Assembly (NCBI RefSeq): GCF_021869535.1
Contig: NW_026262659.1
Span: 310,001 to 374,000 of the forward strand
DNA length: 64,000 nt
Source: Mytilus californianus
Taxonomy: Eukaryota; Mollusca; Bivalvia; Mytilida; Mytilidae
Reading direction: 5' to 3'
The notes beneath the pieces were generated by a model, which saw nothing but the letters and a program-made list of their open reading frames with translations, had not been told where the DNA came from and did not search any database. Shown piece after piece: positions 11,801 through 26,800 of the stretch (positions are counted from its first letter, which is position 1; each line of letters starts with the position of its first letter). Position numbers and translations under genes: made by a program.

Positions 11801-14800
11801 ACTTTTCAGTAAAGACACATTACGTAGAAAAAAGTAATTTTTCAATTGATTATGTGCCAAATTAAACGAGTGAAGCTGTTATCTGTTATATTCAAACACT
11901 TTTACAGGTAATAAAATTAAAAATACATTGATTTCTGGCCATCTGATAAACAGAACAAATCATGTTAACAAATCTGGAATCACTCGTAAATCATTAACTT
12001 GAAACTTGTATTTCGTCTTTAAAATCAAAAGTAGTGTAGCATTGGGGATTTCTGAGAAATTTACACTTTTAAAGCATTAAAATCATTTTCATTCTAAACT
12101 GCTGCATTCCATGAATCATTGTGGAATGTTTTTAGAAAAACAGTAAGAAATTTCATGAAGTAAATGGGATGAAACCGTCAATACAAGTTTGTTGATGCAG
12201 TGAGTCTAGTATGAGTAATTTCAACAGTTTGAAATAAGGACCCCAACATTTAAGTCATCATAAAATAACAGAAATTGTGCTAAAAAATTCTGGATCCTTG
12301 AAGTTGAGTATATATGTTATATAAATGCGAGTGCCAGAGTGTGTATATGTGTGCCAGAGTGTGTATATGTGTGTCTGATTGTACTTTTCCTCACAATAGT
12401 CAGGTGGGGATATAAAGGGATTGTAAAAGCCTGACTACTGAAAAAAAAAGACTAAGAGTAATTATTGTATTTAATGCATGATGCTAATAAAATGGGTGCA
12501 GCTTGATACGACCGCAGAGGTCGAATCCTGAACAGGTGGGGCAAGTATGGACACAACATTCAAGCTTGATACAGCACTGAATTTGGATTGTGATTAAATA
12601 TTTGACACAGCACAGGTTTCTGACACAGAATGAATGTGGTCTAAGAACTTAAAAAATTTTAATTTACCTATTCAAACCATATCATTATTATTTGCTTTTA
12701 TATATAAATCAGAAATAACCAATTTAAAATAGAAAATTTTAAAGAAAAAAAAAGGAAAAAAAAATCCCCCCCCCAAAATTTTTTGAACCCCCTTATGATT
12801 CATCACCCCTAAACTCAAACCCAGCTCTCCCTTTGTGATATGGAACCTTGTAGTACAATTTCATAAAGATCCATACACTTACACACAAGTTATTGTCCTG
12901 AAACTAGAAAAATGCCTGTTTTTTGCCCCTTTTTTGCCCCTAATTCCTAAAATTTTGGGGCAATTACCCCCAAAATCAATCCCAGCCTTCCCTTTGTGGT
13001 ATGGTACCTTGCAGTACAATTTCAGAGAGATCCATACACTTGAACACAAGTTATTGTCTGGAAACTAGAAAAATGCTTATTTTTGGCCCCTTTTTGGCCC
13101 CTTATTTCTAAACGTTTTGGGCAATTACCCCCAAACTCAATTCCAGCTTTCCCTTTGTGATATGGAACATTATAGTACAATTTCAGAAAGATCCATATAC
13201 TTACACACAAGTTATTGTCATGAAACTAGAAAAATTCTTGTTTTTGGCCCCTTTTTTCGCCCCTAATTCCTAAAATTTTGAGGAAATTGCCCCAAAAATC
13301 AATCCCAGCATGTAAACTTGTGGTACAATGTCAGAGAGATCCATACACTAACACACAAGTTATGTCTGGAAGTTACAAAAATGCTTATTTTTGGCCCCTT
13401 TTTGGCCCCTAATTCCTTAACTGTTGGTACCATAACCCCCAAAATCAATCCCAACCTTCCTTTTGTGGTATGGTACCTTATGGTAAAATTTCATAGAGAT
13501 CCATTCACTTAAACTTAAGTTAGAGTGTGAAAACCAATGTGTCTTCGGACGACGACGACGACGACAACGACATACCAATATACGACCGCAAAATTTTTTT
13601 GCAGCCGTATAAAACAACTGATCCAAAAGGTGACTTAGTAACCTTCATACTAGTATACAGTCAGAAAAAAATTCACAATTTCAACCATGATCTTTCATAG
13701 GCAATCTTATTAAAATGACTGCCCTGAAAACATGAAACAGGTGACAGTGACTGTTGTGACAGGATATTTTTTTATTAAGAAATAAAATGCTTCGCTGGGG
13801 CGCAGCTTGATACGACCGCAGAGGTCGAACCCTGAACAGTTGGGGCAAGTATGGACACAACATTCAAGCTTGATACAGCTCTGAATTTGGATTGTTATTA
13901 AATATTTGACACAGCATAGGTTTCTGACACAGAAAGAATGTGGTCTAAGAACTTGAATATTTTTAATTTACCTATTATGGTCCAATGTCCAAAATCAAAA
14001 TACATGGTTAGATTCAGCATATCAAAGAACCCCATATATTCAATTTTTGTTAAAATCAAACAAAGTTTAATTTTGGACCCCAACTTGGACAAACTTGAAA
14101 ACTGGGCCCATAATCAAAAATCTAAACACATGTTTAGATTCAGCATATCAAAGAACCCCAAGAATTCAATTTTTGCTAAAATCAAACTAAGTTTAATTTT
14201 GGACCCTTTGGACCTTAATGTAGACCAATTTAAAAAACGGGACTTAAAATTAAAAATCTAAATATATGGTTAGATTTGGAATATCAAAGAACCCCAATAA
14301 TTCAATTTTTGATGAAATCAAACAAAGTTTAATTTTGGACCCTTTTGACCTCAATATGAACCAATTTGATAGCGGGGCCCACAAATAAAAAATCTAAATT
14401 CATGGTTAGATTCAGCATATCAAGAACCCCATATATTCAATTTTTGTTGAAATCAAATAAAGTTTAATTTTGGACCCCAACTTGGACCAACTTGAAAACT
14501 GGGCCCATAATCAAAAATCTAAACACATGTTTAGATTCAGCATATCAAAGAACCCCAAGAATTCAATTTTTGTTAAAATCAAACAAAGTTTAAATACTGG
14601 ACCCTATCTTGGACCAACTTGAAAACTGGGCCCATAATCAAAAATCTAAACACATGTTTAGATTCAGCATATCAAAGAACCCCAAGAATTCAATTTTTGT
14701 TAAAATCAAACTAAGTTTAATTTTGGACCCTTTGGACCTTAATGTAGACCAATTTAAAAAACAGGACCCAAAATTAAAAATCTAAATACACGGTTAGATT

Positions 14801-17800
14801 TGGAATATCAAAGAACCCCAATAATTCAATTTTAGATGAAATCAAACAAAGTTTAATTTTGGACCCTTTTGACCTCAATATGAACCAATTTGATAACGGG
14901 GTCCACAAATAAAAGATATAAATACATGGTTAGATTCAGCATATCAAAGAACCCCATATATTCAATTTTTGTTGAAATCAAACAAAGTTTAATTTTGGAC
15001 CCCAATTTGGACCAACTTGAAAACTGGGCCAAAAATCAAAAATCTAAATACATGTTTAGATTCAGCATATCAAAGAACCTCATATATTCAATTTTTGCTA
15101 AAATCAAAGAAAGTTTAATTGGACCCTTTGGACCTTAATGTAGACCAATTTGAAAACTGGACCCAAAATTAAAAATCTAAATACACTGTTAGATTCGGCA
15201 TAACAAATAAATAAATGTGATCAAAGATTTTACAAATCTAATGCGACATACTGTGCAATTAAAGATTTCTTCTTGAAATTTTTCAATATTTGAAATTTGA
15301 AAAAAAAATAATATTTGAAGAATAATTCTTTTTAATTTCTTAAATCTGAAATGAGAAAAAATTGACCCCCCACAATTTCTTTTTATCCTCCCCCCCCCCT
15401 TTTTTCCCCCAAAAAATTCTTTCCCTCAAGATATGGTCATAATCTCAATTCAAATTTCCAATGGAGTTGGCAACCATAATTACCCATTTAAATTTACCAT
15501 AGTGCTAACTTAATCTATTTTATAATAGAATTAAAAATATAGTGTCAAATCTTTCATATGGATTTTTTTGTAAAAAAAAAAGATGCAACATTTGCAGATA
15601 TTTTTACTGGTCTTCCTTTATAAATATGCATTTTTTTAAACATAATTTAAAAGCAGTGTAAGGGAAGTAACCAAAACGTTGTATTTGGATTACCTCCCTT
15701 ACACTGTTTTAAATTATCTTTATTGTTCATTAACCATTACTTTATACATAATTTAAAAGCAGTGTAAGGGAGATAATTTCAATGATGTATTTGATTTATC
15801 TCCCTTAAATTATGTTTTGTACTAAAGTATTTGTCCATTAACCAGGACAACCTTGTTTTTCCCCCTTTTTTGTCCCTAATTCCTAAACGGTTGGAGCCAT
15901 AACCCCCCAAAGCAAATCCTAACCATCCCTTTGTGGTATGGAAACTTGTAGTATAATTTCAGAGAGATCCATACACCGTTCCGCAGTTATTGTCTGGAAA
16001 CTAGAAAATGCTTATTTTTGGCCCCTTTTTGGCCCCTAATTCCTTAACTGTTGGTACCATAACCCCCAAAATCAATCCCAACCTTCCTTTTGAGGTATTT
16101 AACCTTATGGTCAAATTTCAAAAAGATCCATTCACTTAAACTAAAGTTAGAGTGCGAAAACCAATGTGTCTTCGGACGACGACGCCGGACGACGACGACG
16201 CCAACGTCATACCAATATACGACCACAAAATTTTTTTGCGGTCGTATAATAATTCATGGAAGCCATAGATTTGTTGGAAATTTACACATGGCCTGGGCCG
16301 TGATATTCGAATTTTATCCTGAGCGTTAGCGAGGGATAAAATCAACGAATATCACGGCCCAGGCCATGTGTAAATTTACAACAAATCCATGGCTTCCATG
16401 AATTATTTCGATTCTAATAGGACAAATACTATTAAAAAAAACTGAAGCGAGGCTGGTTATCAGCTGTGTGTGTGGCTGTTCTTCTTTACTCCCTGTTAGA
16501 TAAAGCTAAAACATTCTAATAAATCTGTAGCTTGCATGAATTATTTCCTGAATAACCGCTAGAAAAAAATCTGTTTAATTCTTTTAATTCTAAAACCCAA
16601 CATTTGCCATTTTTAATTTACATGTTTTTCTCATAAGCTACCATCAAATCAAAAGTTGACATTTCGTAACTAAGGAGCCGCCATGTTGACTTGCTGAAAT
16701 CAGTAAATATGCGAATAATGCAATAGAATAGAAAATAAAACAAAACCTATCTCAAAAATCAATTTTAATACAATATTATACGAATTTCGATGGTTCACCT
16801 TACGGAAAACCTTGAACTCTAGCTTTTTCATTTGTATGACGTCATGTTTTCGAAAACATTAAAAGACTTTCGCAGAATTTTATTTGCTTTTGATTTTGTT
16901 GATTTCTCCGAGCTCTTGTGCATTAATTCTTTTTATTAAGCATCCGAATAAGAATAAAAATTCTTTTGTCTTTTTTTAAATGCAATTTTTAAAACAAAAA
17001 AATCGGCAAAGGGTTTGCAAATAGGTTCCAATACATGTGGATTTATGTGGGAGGTATATTGTAACATCCATTATAATGTATATCTCTGAGTCTGTGCTAA
17101 GTATAGATATATCAAGAGAAAAAATCTCCAGCACTATTCCTATTCAAGAGAAGACAACCTATTCAGAACTATTCCTATTCAAGAGAAGACAACCTATCAA
17201 GCACTATTCCTATTCAAGAGAAGACAACCTATTCAGAACTATTCCTATTCAAGAGAAGACAACCTATCAAGCACTATTCCTATTCAAAGAAGACAACCTA
17301 TCCAGCACTATTCCTATTCAAGAGAAGACAACCTATCCAGCACTATTCCTATTCAAGAGAAGACAACCTATCCAGCACTATTCCTATTCAAGAGAAGATA
17401 ACCTATTCAGAACTATTCCTATTCAAGAGAAGACAACCTATCAAGCACTATCCCTATTCAAGAGAAGATAACCTATCCAGCACTATTTCTATTCAAGAGA
17501 AAACAATCATCCAGCACTATTTCTATTCAAGAGAAAACAACCTATCCAGCACTATTCCTATTCAAGAGAAGATAACCATCCAGCACTATTTCTATTCAAG
17601 AGAAGATAACCTGTGCAAATCTTAAGTCAGATAATTCATACCTCCTCCACTGGTTTTTCAAAATAGGTTTTCTTCCTCCTATCTTCCCTGTCCCTATCTC
17701 GGTCTCTGTCTCTACGATCTCTGTCTCGTCTATCTCTGTCACCTTTGTCTCTCCTTTCACCATGTCTGTCCCTGTCTCTATCTCTACGATCATCCCCCCT

Positions 17801-20800
17801 TTCTCTCTGTCTATCTCGTCCCTTGTCTCTGTCGTCATCACGACGGTCTTTCTTTCTATCTTTCTTATCCTGGACTTTGTTATAAGTTGGAACATAATCT
17901 CCAATGTCATTATAGATACTAAAACAGATAATACACACGTCATGTTTAGACGAGTTGTATATATATATATATATATATATATACAACTCGTCTAAACATC
18001 AGCCCAACAATGTTAGATCTGTAAATTTGCTTTCGCAAATTTTTTGTTCTTCCCTCGTAATATGTTAACTCATTATTTTGAAAATACCTGTATGCTATAT
18101 AATTTTATTGTACATTTTTTGTTAATACTTATTCTTGCTTCTGTGAAATGACTGAAATGAATCCTTTTTAGGCTGGATCCCGGGTTTATGCTCATGTCCA
18201 GCTTATGAATTTAAAATAAGTTGGTCAAGAAATATATATCCATCCAATTCATAGCTAAGATGTATATTCAGGACTAGAACATGTTTATGTGATATGAATG
18301 TGAACTTTGACCCAAATGACACCATGAGCCTGATTTGATTTTTAAAATACTATTTCATAAGGTTAGAGTCTGCAGGAAGACATGCCACACTATCCAGATA
18401 ATCTATTCTCATTATCAGCTGACCAATAATTGTTAGTAGTTGTACTCATTAATGCAGCTTGCGTTGCTGTTACTCAGCAAATGCCAATTTTCAAGTGTTT
18501 GGTTTGACCAATGCAGAGATCTAAACCATAACCTTTTGAACTACCACTAGACCACTGAAGTGTTCAGTCAGTATAATCAAAATCAAACAATATAAGTAAT
18601 GTAAAGGTGAGCACAAGTTGAAATGATTTGTCAACAATTCCCTATGATCAGTATAAAATAACATTGTACTTCTTCACTATTTATTTAGAAATAATTGTGT
18701 ACATTTATTATTGTGATTGTTGAACAATTGACACAAATGCAAGTTTACTTATTGTGATTTCAGGAAAAGCTGTATACAAATAATGCTATCAAAATATTAA
18801 GTAAGAGTTTTTATTTTTTCCCACACCTATCTTGTTGCAATTTTCGCAATAATAAAAAAATGCAAAAGTTTCTGCTTTTACAGTATATGAAAATGTTGAT
18901 ATGTAGATTAAAGTATGACATTAACTTACTTGTCATCACCTCCAGTTAACTTGGCTTTCTCTTCTTCTTTCAGTTTACCTATAATTTAATTACATAATTG
19001 GCATTAATTAATTATCTAATGATCATAATTGTGTCTTATTTGTAAGATTTTGTAAATGATTAATGCTGTCTAAGAACTAGAGTTTTGTACCATGCAAATA
19101 TATAAAAGATGGGTTATGAATGAGCTCATTTATAAATTTATTGAAAATCTAGTTCTTTATAAGTTTATTACTTTTATACTTTTCCTGTCTAACTCCATTT
19201 TTCTTGTTTTTATCTCTTTCTATCTTTATTTTATAATTCCAACCCTAAATATTCTGTCTTTTCATTCTTCACCTCCTAAAAAAACCTTCAAACCTACCTT
19301 TCTCCTTCTTTTTCAGTTTTTTACTTTCCCTTCTGCCCTGTCTAAGGTACGACAAAATCTGTGTTAATTTATTGATGACGATGTCGTTGGTGGTCAACGT
19401 TGTTGTAGCCTAAAATAGAAAAGTTGTCCAATTCACCTTTTATTAATTATATAAAAGGACATAACTAAAGAATGGTAAAAGTAATGCCATCCAAAATTCA
19501 AACCTGATTTGTGTTTGGTGGCAATAAGCATTGTGTACAAGTTTTATAACATTTGGTTGAGGCAATGTAAAGTTAGAGTGCTAAAATTACAAATTCAGCA
19601 ATTTTTCCATTTATAAAGGTACACTGAAAGTAACGCCATCCAAAGTCGAACTTGATTTGTTTGGTGGTAATAACCATTGTGTATAAGTTTCATAATATTT
19701 GGTTGAGGCAAACTTAAATGAGAACGGATATCAATTTTGGGACGTATGTAAGGACATCACTATCTACCCTCAACCTAAAGGCCTTACATGACACTTACAT
19801 CAACAGTAGGACAGTCTGCTTTACTCCTGATGATGGTGGTTGGTACATCACTGTCAGCATACTCATCCTCAAGGTCAACAACATAGGCCATACGTTTAGG
19901 TAAAAATAACTCATTCCTCTCGGGTAGTCTTGATTGAAATAAAGTTTTGTAGATGTTCCTTGCTGAAATGTAAACACTCAAAATGTGTATTTTCACAGAT
20001 ATTATTATACTCTGCAGTCAAAGGTACAAGAAGATTTGCATGGTGTTGAGGAATGGTGAAATGATAACAATATGTTCATAAATAAAAATAAAACAGAATA
20101 TATGATTATTGGAACAAAGCAAAAAGCAAAGCCAGATTACAGGTTGCACTTTGTAAATACAGCTGTTTCGCAAACCACACCTATTTTCGGGAGATATATA
20201 ATATTCATAGATATTTTGTTTTGTTTACCTACTGGTTCCCAGATATGATATCTATGTTTCATCTCTTATAGACATAACTTGGGAATGTTACCAGTATAAA
20301 TTCACATGAATAGCAGTGAAATTGAATTCTGAGGAAGACCCAAAGTGAAGGGAGGGGTAGTACAGAATTTTAGTATAAGTTTAAACTCTAAGAAGTCTGG
20401 GGCATATAAATATTGAAAATATGCTGCACAGCCCTATATTTTGACCTTTGAAAAAAATAGTAGTGCATATGAACTTTCCATTCTAGGATATAATTTTTAC
20501 AAGTTTGTGATGACATTTTAAAAAGTGCATCAAAAATGATGCTCCATCATATCTTACTAGCAAGTTTCATTATGTTTCAGACAGAAATCCACACCCCTTG
20601 AGAAATGCTGTTCAAGGAAACTTCATACTACCTAAACCAAAAATAGAATTGTTCAAGAAATCTTTTATGTATTCTGGGCCATTCTTGTGGAACAATTTAC
20701 TTATATCATTACGAAATATTATAAATGTCAATTCTTTCAAATACAAAATAACAGATCATTTAATTATTTAAATCAACTAGTTGAAAAAATATTGAATATT

Positions 20801-23800
20801 AATTATTTCATCATAATTATTTTTTCATAACATTTTATGCAGTTGTATTGAACATTATCATTATACTTGACTTTTATGCTAATGTATGCAATGTATATGT
20901 TTGCATTTTTGTTACTGCTTTTTCTATAATGGGGACCTCAGGGAAGATTAGTTATATAGCTAAATGTGTAACCCTCTTAAAATAGAGTATTGTTGTTGTT
21001 ACCAAGAGTCCAAACTGCATTATTTTTTTTACATGCAATATATGTAGGAGTCTGTCGTATTATTTACAAAATCACAAAGTCTATCATGTACTACTATCTA
21101 GTCATTGTTTCATGGTTATCAACCCACAAAACTAAATTGTATAAATTCTATCAATGAACTATATCCCATCTCCATTACTTGTGTGTAATTTTTTGTCATG
21201 TATCTTATCATTTAAGACTTGAATTTGATTTTAGGTCATGTTTCCTGTGTATGTGTATTTTTTTTTACCATTTCAGTCCTACATTTTATTTTTCATCGTG
21301 TCTCTTCATGTGTTTTTTTAACAACTTATGCCCTGAACTTTTTTCTTGGCCCTGTATCTTTATGTTTTTTCCTGAATTTTATTTAAGGGCCTCATCTTAA
21401 TGTGTATGTGTATTTTCCTACCCATTTTAGTCCTGAATTCTATTCTAGGTCCAGCATCTTAATGTGTATGTGTATTTATGTGTATTTATGTGTATTTTCT
21501 TACCCATTTTAGTCCTGAATTCTATTTTTGGTTCAGTATCTTAAAGTGTATGTGTATTTATGTGTATTTTCTTACCCATTTTAGTCCTGAATTCTATTTT
21601 TGGTCCAGTATCTTCTGGTTTCTCTTCTCTGTTACAATACAAAATCTAATTTTAATTCAACAGTGAGAACAAATGATCCACTGATATATAAATGCTTTAA
21701 TACTAAAATGAAACAGAACTTTAGTATAGCGTTAAGGTTAAATTCATTGCAGGTGAAACTAGATGTGCAGTTTCAAGGATCTTTGTTAAATTCATTGCAG
21801 ATAAAACTTGATGTGCAGTTTTAAGGATCTTTGTTGAAACTGCAGGGTGAGTTGATTACACAAAATTAGTACAATTTTCTGAAAAATAACTATGTTCCCA
21901 AGTCTGGAGAATGGAGAAAAATTCATCCATCATTCCATAATAGCAATGCATAACTTCAATATTTTTGTGAAGTTTCAAGGATCTATGATGAAAACTGTAA
22001 GAGTTGATTACACAAAGTGGATAGATACCCACTTTTCCCCCCGACATCACCACACCATAAGCCAGATTCGCACATTGCACACCCTCCACAAATATTGCCA
22101 GTCTATGGTTATCTCATTTCATCATAGAGTATTACCATTATATATAAAGTTTTCTGAAATACTGTACGGGAAATTGTCTTAAGAATGACTCAATTTTTTT
22201 TAATGAAATTACTGCCTCCGAACTATTGTCTCGTGTACATGCATGTTACATTCTTTTTACTTACGAAACATCATTGTAAAAATAATCATTCATTAAAAAC
22301 CTATCAATGGTGTAAATATGAAATCTGAAAAAAAGGCAATGGGAAGCAAAATATTACTTCTGATTATAAAATGTTATTTTTTCTGTTTAATATAAAAATT
22401 ATTTCCCTTTATATGATAATAGAATATTATTTTTATGAATTTTACCTAAGCTTAACAAGACATTTGTTTTTAACTAACAGATATCTTATTTCCCTTGGGA
22501 AAACAGGATATTATTTTCTGTAACTCAAACAAAACTTATTTCCCTTAAGATAAAAAAAACATTACTTTTTCTGAGTTACAGCAGTCTCCATTGCTTCTTC
22601 ATCTTCTTTCTCTTTATTGCTGATTTCTGCACGCACCTAAACAAAAAACAATCCATGTATTAAAAATATTACAAGTTAAGGAATTTTCTTAATTCCAACT
22701 GAAAAATAAATTTGTCTCAGCTGTATCAGTTGTCATAGAAAATTAAAAAAAAATACCTGAGGCAATAACTTCTATAAGAAGTCCTCTGACAGTTCTAATT
22801 CAAATGCAATAAGTAGAGCTCAACATTTAAACATTTTTGCCTGTCAAATTATCTCTATTTATAGCAATTTTCAAAATAATAGACAAAACTTGCATTTTGC
22901 CCCTATGTTTTATTTTAGCCATGTCGGCAATCTTGGTTGGCAGGTTGGGTCATCGGACACATTTTTTAAACTAGATACTCCAATGATGATTGTGGCCAAG
23001 TTTGGTTAAATTTGGCCCTATAGTTTCAGAGGAGAAGATTTTTGTAAAAGTTAACGGACGACACTGACGGATGCCAAGTGATGAGAAAAGATCACTTGGC
23101 CCTTTGTGCCAGGTGAGCTAAAAAGTAGGATAGCAAAATACATACCTTTTCTAGTAAAGCAAAATCTAGACCTTTGACCAAATGGGTATGCTCCATATCA
23201 CCACCAAGATACTTTGATTCCTGAATTACTTGTTTTCTTCTTTCAGCATAGTTTTCTCCCCTGTCAATTAAAAGACAATAATATCTAAACCATATGTCAT
23301 GCTTTAAATTCCTTACGAGTATCAAAAGACAATAGTCAAATATCTAAACCTTTAAATTCCTTACAAGTAGTGAATAAATTTAACGGAGAATATCAACATA
23401 ATCAAGGAGTATATCAATATATTTTTCCTTTTTAACACCCAGCTGGTGGCTTTAATAGATATAAAAGTAAACATTTCTGTTCCCAGATGGACCCTACTGG
23501 TGGCTTAGATATAAAAGAAAACATTTCTGTTCCCAACCCAAGATGGACTGGTGGCTAATAAGTGTACTTTCTTTCTCCTCAAATAAACATCAGCATCACT
23601 CAGAATATGTGAGTACCTCTCTGTTTCATGGTATGTACATTCCACTCATGTCTATAATAAAGTGTATTTATTCCTTTTTTCCAATCTTAAACACCACTGT
23701 TGACTATTATTTAAAAGTGTACTAATTTTTTTCTTATCTATATTCAAGCGGTTGCTGTTTTTCCTGCTCTTTCTAATAATTATGGATCAGTTTGCCTGAA

Positions 23801-26800
23801 AGATCATCAACAGATCAAACCAGGAGTCTGTTGTCCAGTGGTTGTTGCTGGTTGCTGCTTGCCATAATTTTGTTCATAGCATGTTATAAGGTTAAATCAG
23901 CCTATAGGGTTTTGCTCATAATAATCTGTCCTCTAATTTATTTTCACACAACAAAACCAACTCTGTTAAAAGAAATTATACTTTAAATCTAGTGTAAGCC
24001 AATCTGTAATTTATTAAAGAATACAGAAGAAAAGACTGATGGCAACCTGAGGGAACACTAATAGACTTATGCCTTAACATCTGCAGGATGGCAAACTGAG
24101 GGAACATTAATAGACTTACGCCTTAACATCTGGGGCAACAGCTCTGTAATCAGCTGTTGTACTAACAATTTCAGTTTCTTCATAATCTTTGTTTTGACCA
24201 TCTCGTCTTTCTCTGGCCTGAAATAAGAGGGCAAATATCACAACATTATTCTGGCCATCTCATTTTTCATGACTACCATTTCAATCAGGAGAGTGAGTAT
24301 TTGAGAATAATTAAGTAGACATGTGTGAGTGGGAACTCAAGTATCATTCGGTAGACTTTGTGAGTGGGTACTCAAGTATCGTTCGGTAGATTTTTTGAGT
24401 GGGTACTGAAGTACCATGCAGAAGACATGATGCACTCTTTTCCCTACATGGTATGTATGGTACATCTATAATTACTACAAAAAAGTAATTGCTTTTAAAT
24501 GAATCTTATTTTGTGAGCTATTTTCTTATCACTCTAGAACATTACTATTTCTCAAGCCTTCTTATATGTATACTTTTATAGTGTGTCTTTCTATGTTGTA
24601 ATATTACACTACTATTTCAGTTTAGGGTGAAGGTTGGCGCCTGTTAAAACGTTTAAACCCACTGCATTTGTTTGCACCTGTCCTAAGTCAGGAACCTGTT
24701 TCAGTGGTTGCCGTTTGTTGATGTGGTTCTTAAGTGTTTCTCGTTTCTCGTTTTTTATATAGATTAGACCGTTGGTTTTCCTGTTTGAATTGTTTTACAC
24801 TAGTCATTTTGGGGCCCTTTATAGCTTGCTGTTCGGTGTGAGCCATGGCTCCGTGTTGAAAGCTGTACTTTTTTATATTTAACCTATAATTGTTTACTTT
24901 TTATACATTGTGACTTGGATGGAGAGTTGTCTCATTGGCACTCATACCACATCTTCTTATTTCTATTTATTTCTTGTGACTAATGGCAACCTTACCCTAT
25001 CTCTAGTGACTAATGGCAACCTTACCCTATCTCTGTACTTCTCTTCAAGCTCTTTTTGTTTCTCTTCTTCCATTCGTTTAAGTTTAGCATAGTAACTGTA
25101 AGGGAATAACATACATTTTTTGGAATAAAATTCAAGGCTGAATGCTCTCAACTTCAGAACGGACCCAAAAATAATTATATAATATTAATGATTAAAAGTG
25201 GAAAATTCTTTTCTGCAACTTAAGTTATTTTCAATAAAATAGTTTTCTTAGTCAAATATGGTTATACACATACACATTATTTTGTAACTTGAATACCGAA
25301 GAAACTTAGATCCCTGGAATAAACCTAAATCATAGCTGTCAAGCCAGTGAAAATATTGTAAAATCTTTACCCCCCAAAAATTGGCAAAATATAAGTACTG
25401 TGCTATATTGGTGACAAGAATTAATAAGGGATACTCTCTACTGAAAAAAATGGCCCATATTTAAGATTCATTCTAGGTTCTTCATCCTAATTTGAAGAGG
25501 ATCTAACAGAAACATGAAGGTGTTATTCCATGACAACAAAGTGATGATGGACAGACTGACTGCACGTCAAAAACATTTTATTCTCATCAAATATGTTGCC
25601 TGGGATATAAACGTGAAAATTGACCAATCAATATCAAGAATTTCCTCTGGTGCCATATGATTTTCCAAATAGAAACAAATGATCTTCAAACATTATGCAT
25701 GTCAAATGCAGTAAAAATTTGTAATTCAATTCAAGAGAAGAAAACAAAATTTGCTTTCCTACAGGATTTAAATGAGAAACTTATGTGGCATCCATGTATA
25801 CCACCTCATCAGCACAAAATAAATTATATATAATTGATAAATCACAGGACAAACATCACCTCAAATATATTTTAGATAATTATAAAATAAACTTCCTAGC
25901 TATGTAATTTACTACTAATGAAAATCATACGAGGGAAAATTTCCCACAATAAATCTTACATTTTCTTTTTCCTTCTCCTGGTGCCTGGATCTTCATCCTC
26001 ATCAGCTTTGGGTAATTCTCTGGAATATAAATTTAAATGAGGGAAATATAATCAATAAGAAAAAAAAAGAAAAATAAGGGTTGTTAGGTCAACAATGGTT
26101 TCTACGAGTTCCGATAAACTACTATCATGATTAACTTTAAGGGATTTATTCTGACCAGTTGTTCAATAATGGAACAAAACATTTTTGGAATAATTTTTTA
26201 GGGTTTTAATCAGACTTATATGTGTTTTGTGCACTGTGGTTTGTCTTTTAATCATTTTTTATTTTTTGCCATGACTTTGTCGGTTTGTTTTTGTCTTATG
26301 AGTTTGGATGTCCCTTTGGTATCTTTCCCCTCTCTTTTATACAATTTCAATTCATACGCAAGTTATTATATAAAAGGGATATTAGTAAATATAACTTTTA
26401 TTTTGTTTAGTTGACTATAAACAACATCCCATGCTGTCAGATATATTGTTTCTCCAAGCTTCATCGAAGTGGCAGAGCTGGTATCTAGTCCTGCATTTCA
26501 CATTATATATAATAGCAATAGGTTCAGAAGTTCTTCAGAAGAGGATATATTTTCTAACTTCCACTACAAAGTTTCCAAAATAAAACTAATTTTAACTGTG
26601 ACATTACTAGTCAGAATATGATTATATGTAGATATGGAATCATTATGGGCTCAGCACAAGGTGGCAATCCAGGATTTTGAAAAAGAGGCCCCAGCAAGAC
26701 GATATTCAGAGGGGACTTTTAAAATTCTATGCATCAACCATGTATGTAGCTCCATAAGGCTTCCAATACATTACTGATGTGTTTCTTAGGAACAGACGGA

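Noticed and set aside
17037..17471. 144-codon plus-strand frame with IPIQEKTTYQALF repeats
   Set aside because: Product of the 35-37-bp minisatellite near RED exon 12. The frame is kept by chance over a few units only.
19784..19996. Independent 70-codon gene reading RNIYKTLFQSRLPERNELF
   Set aside because: It is RED exon 9 plus intronic codons, with splice sites at 19,962 and 19,799.
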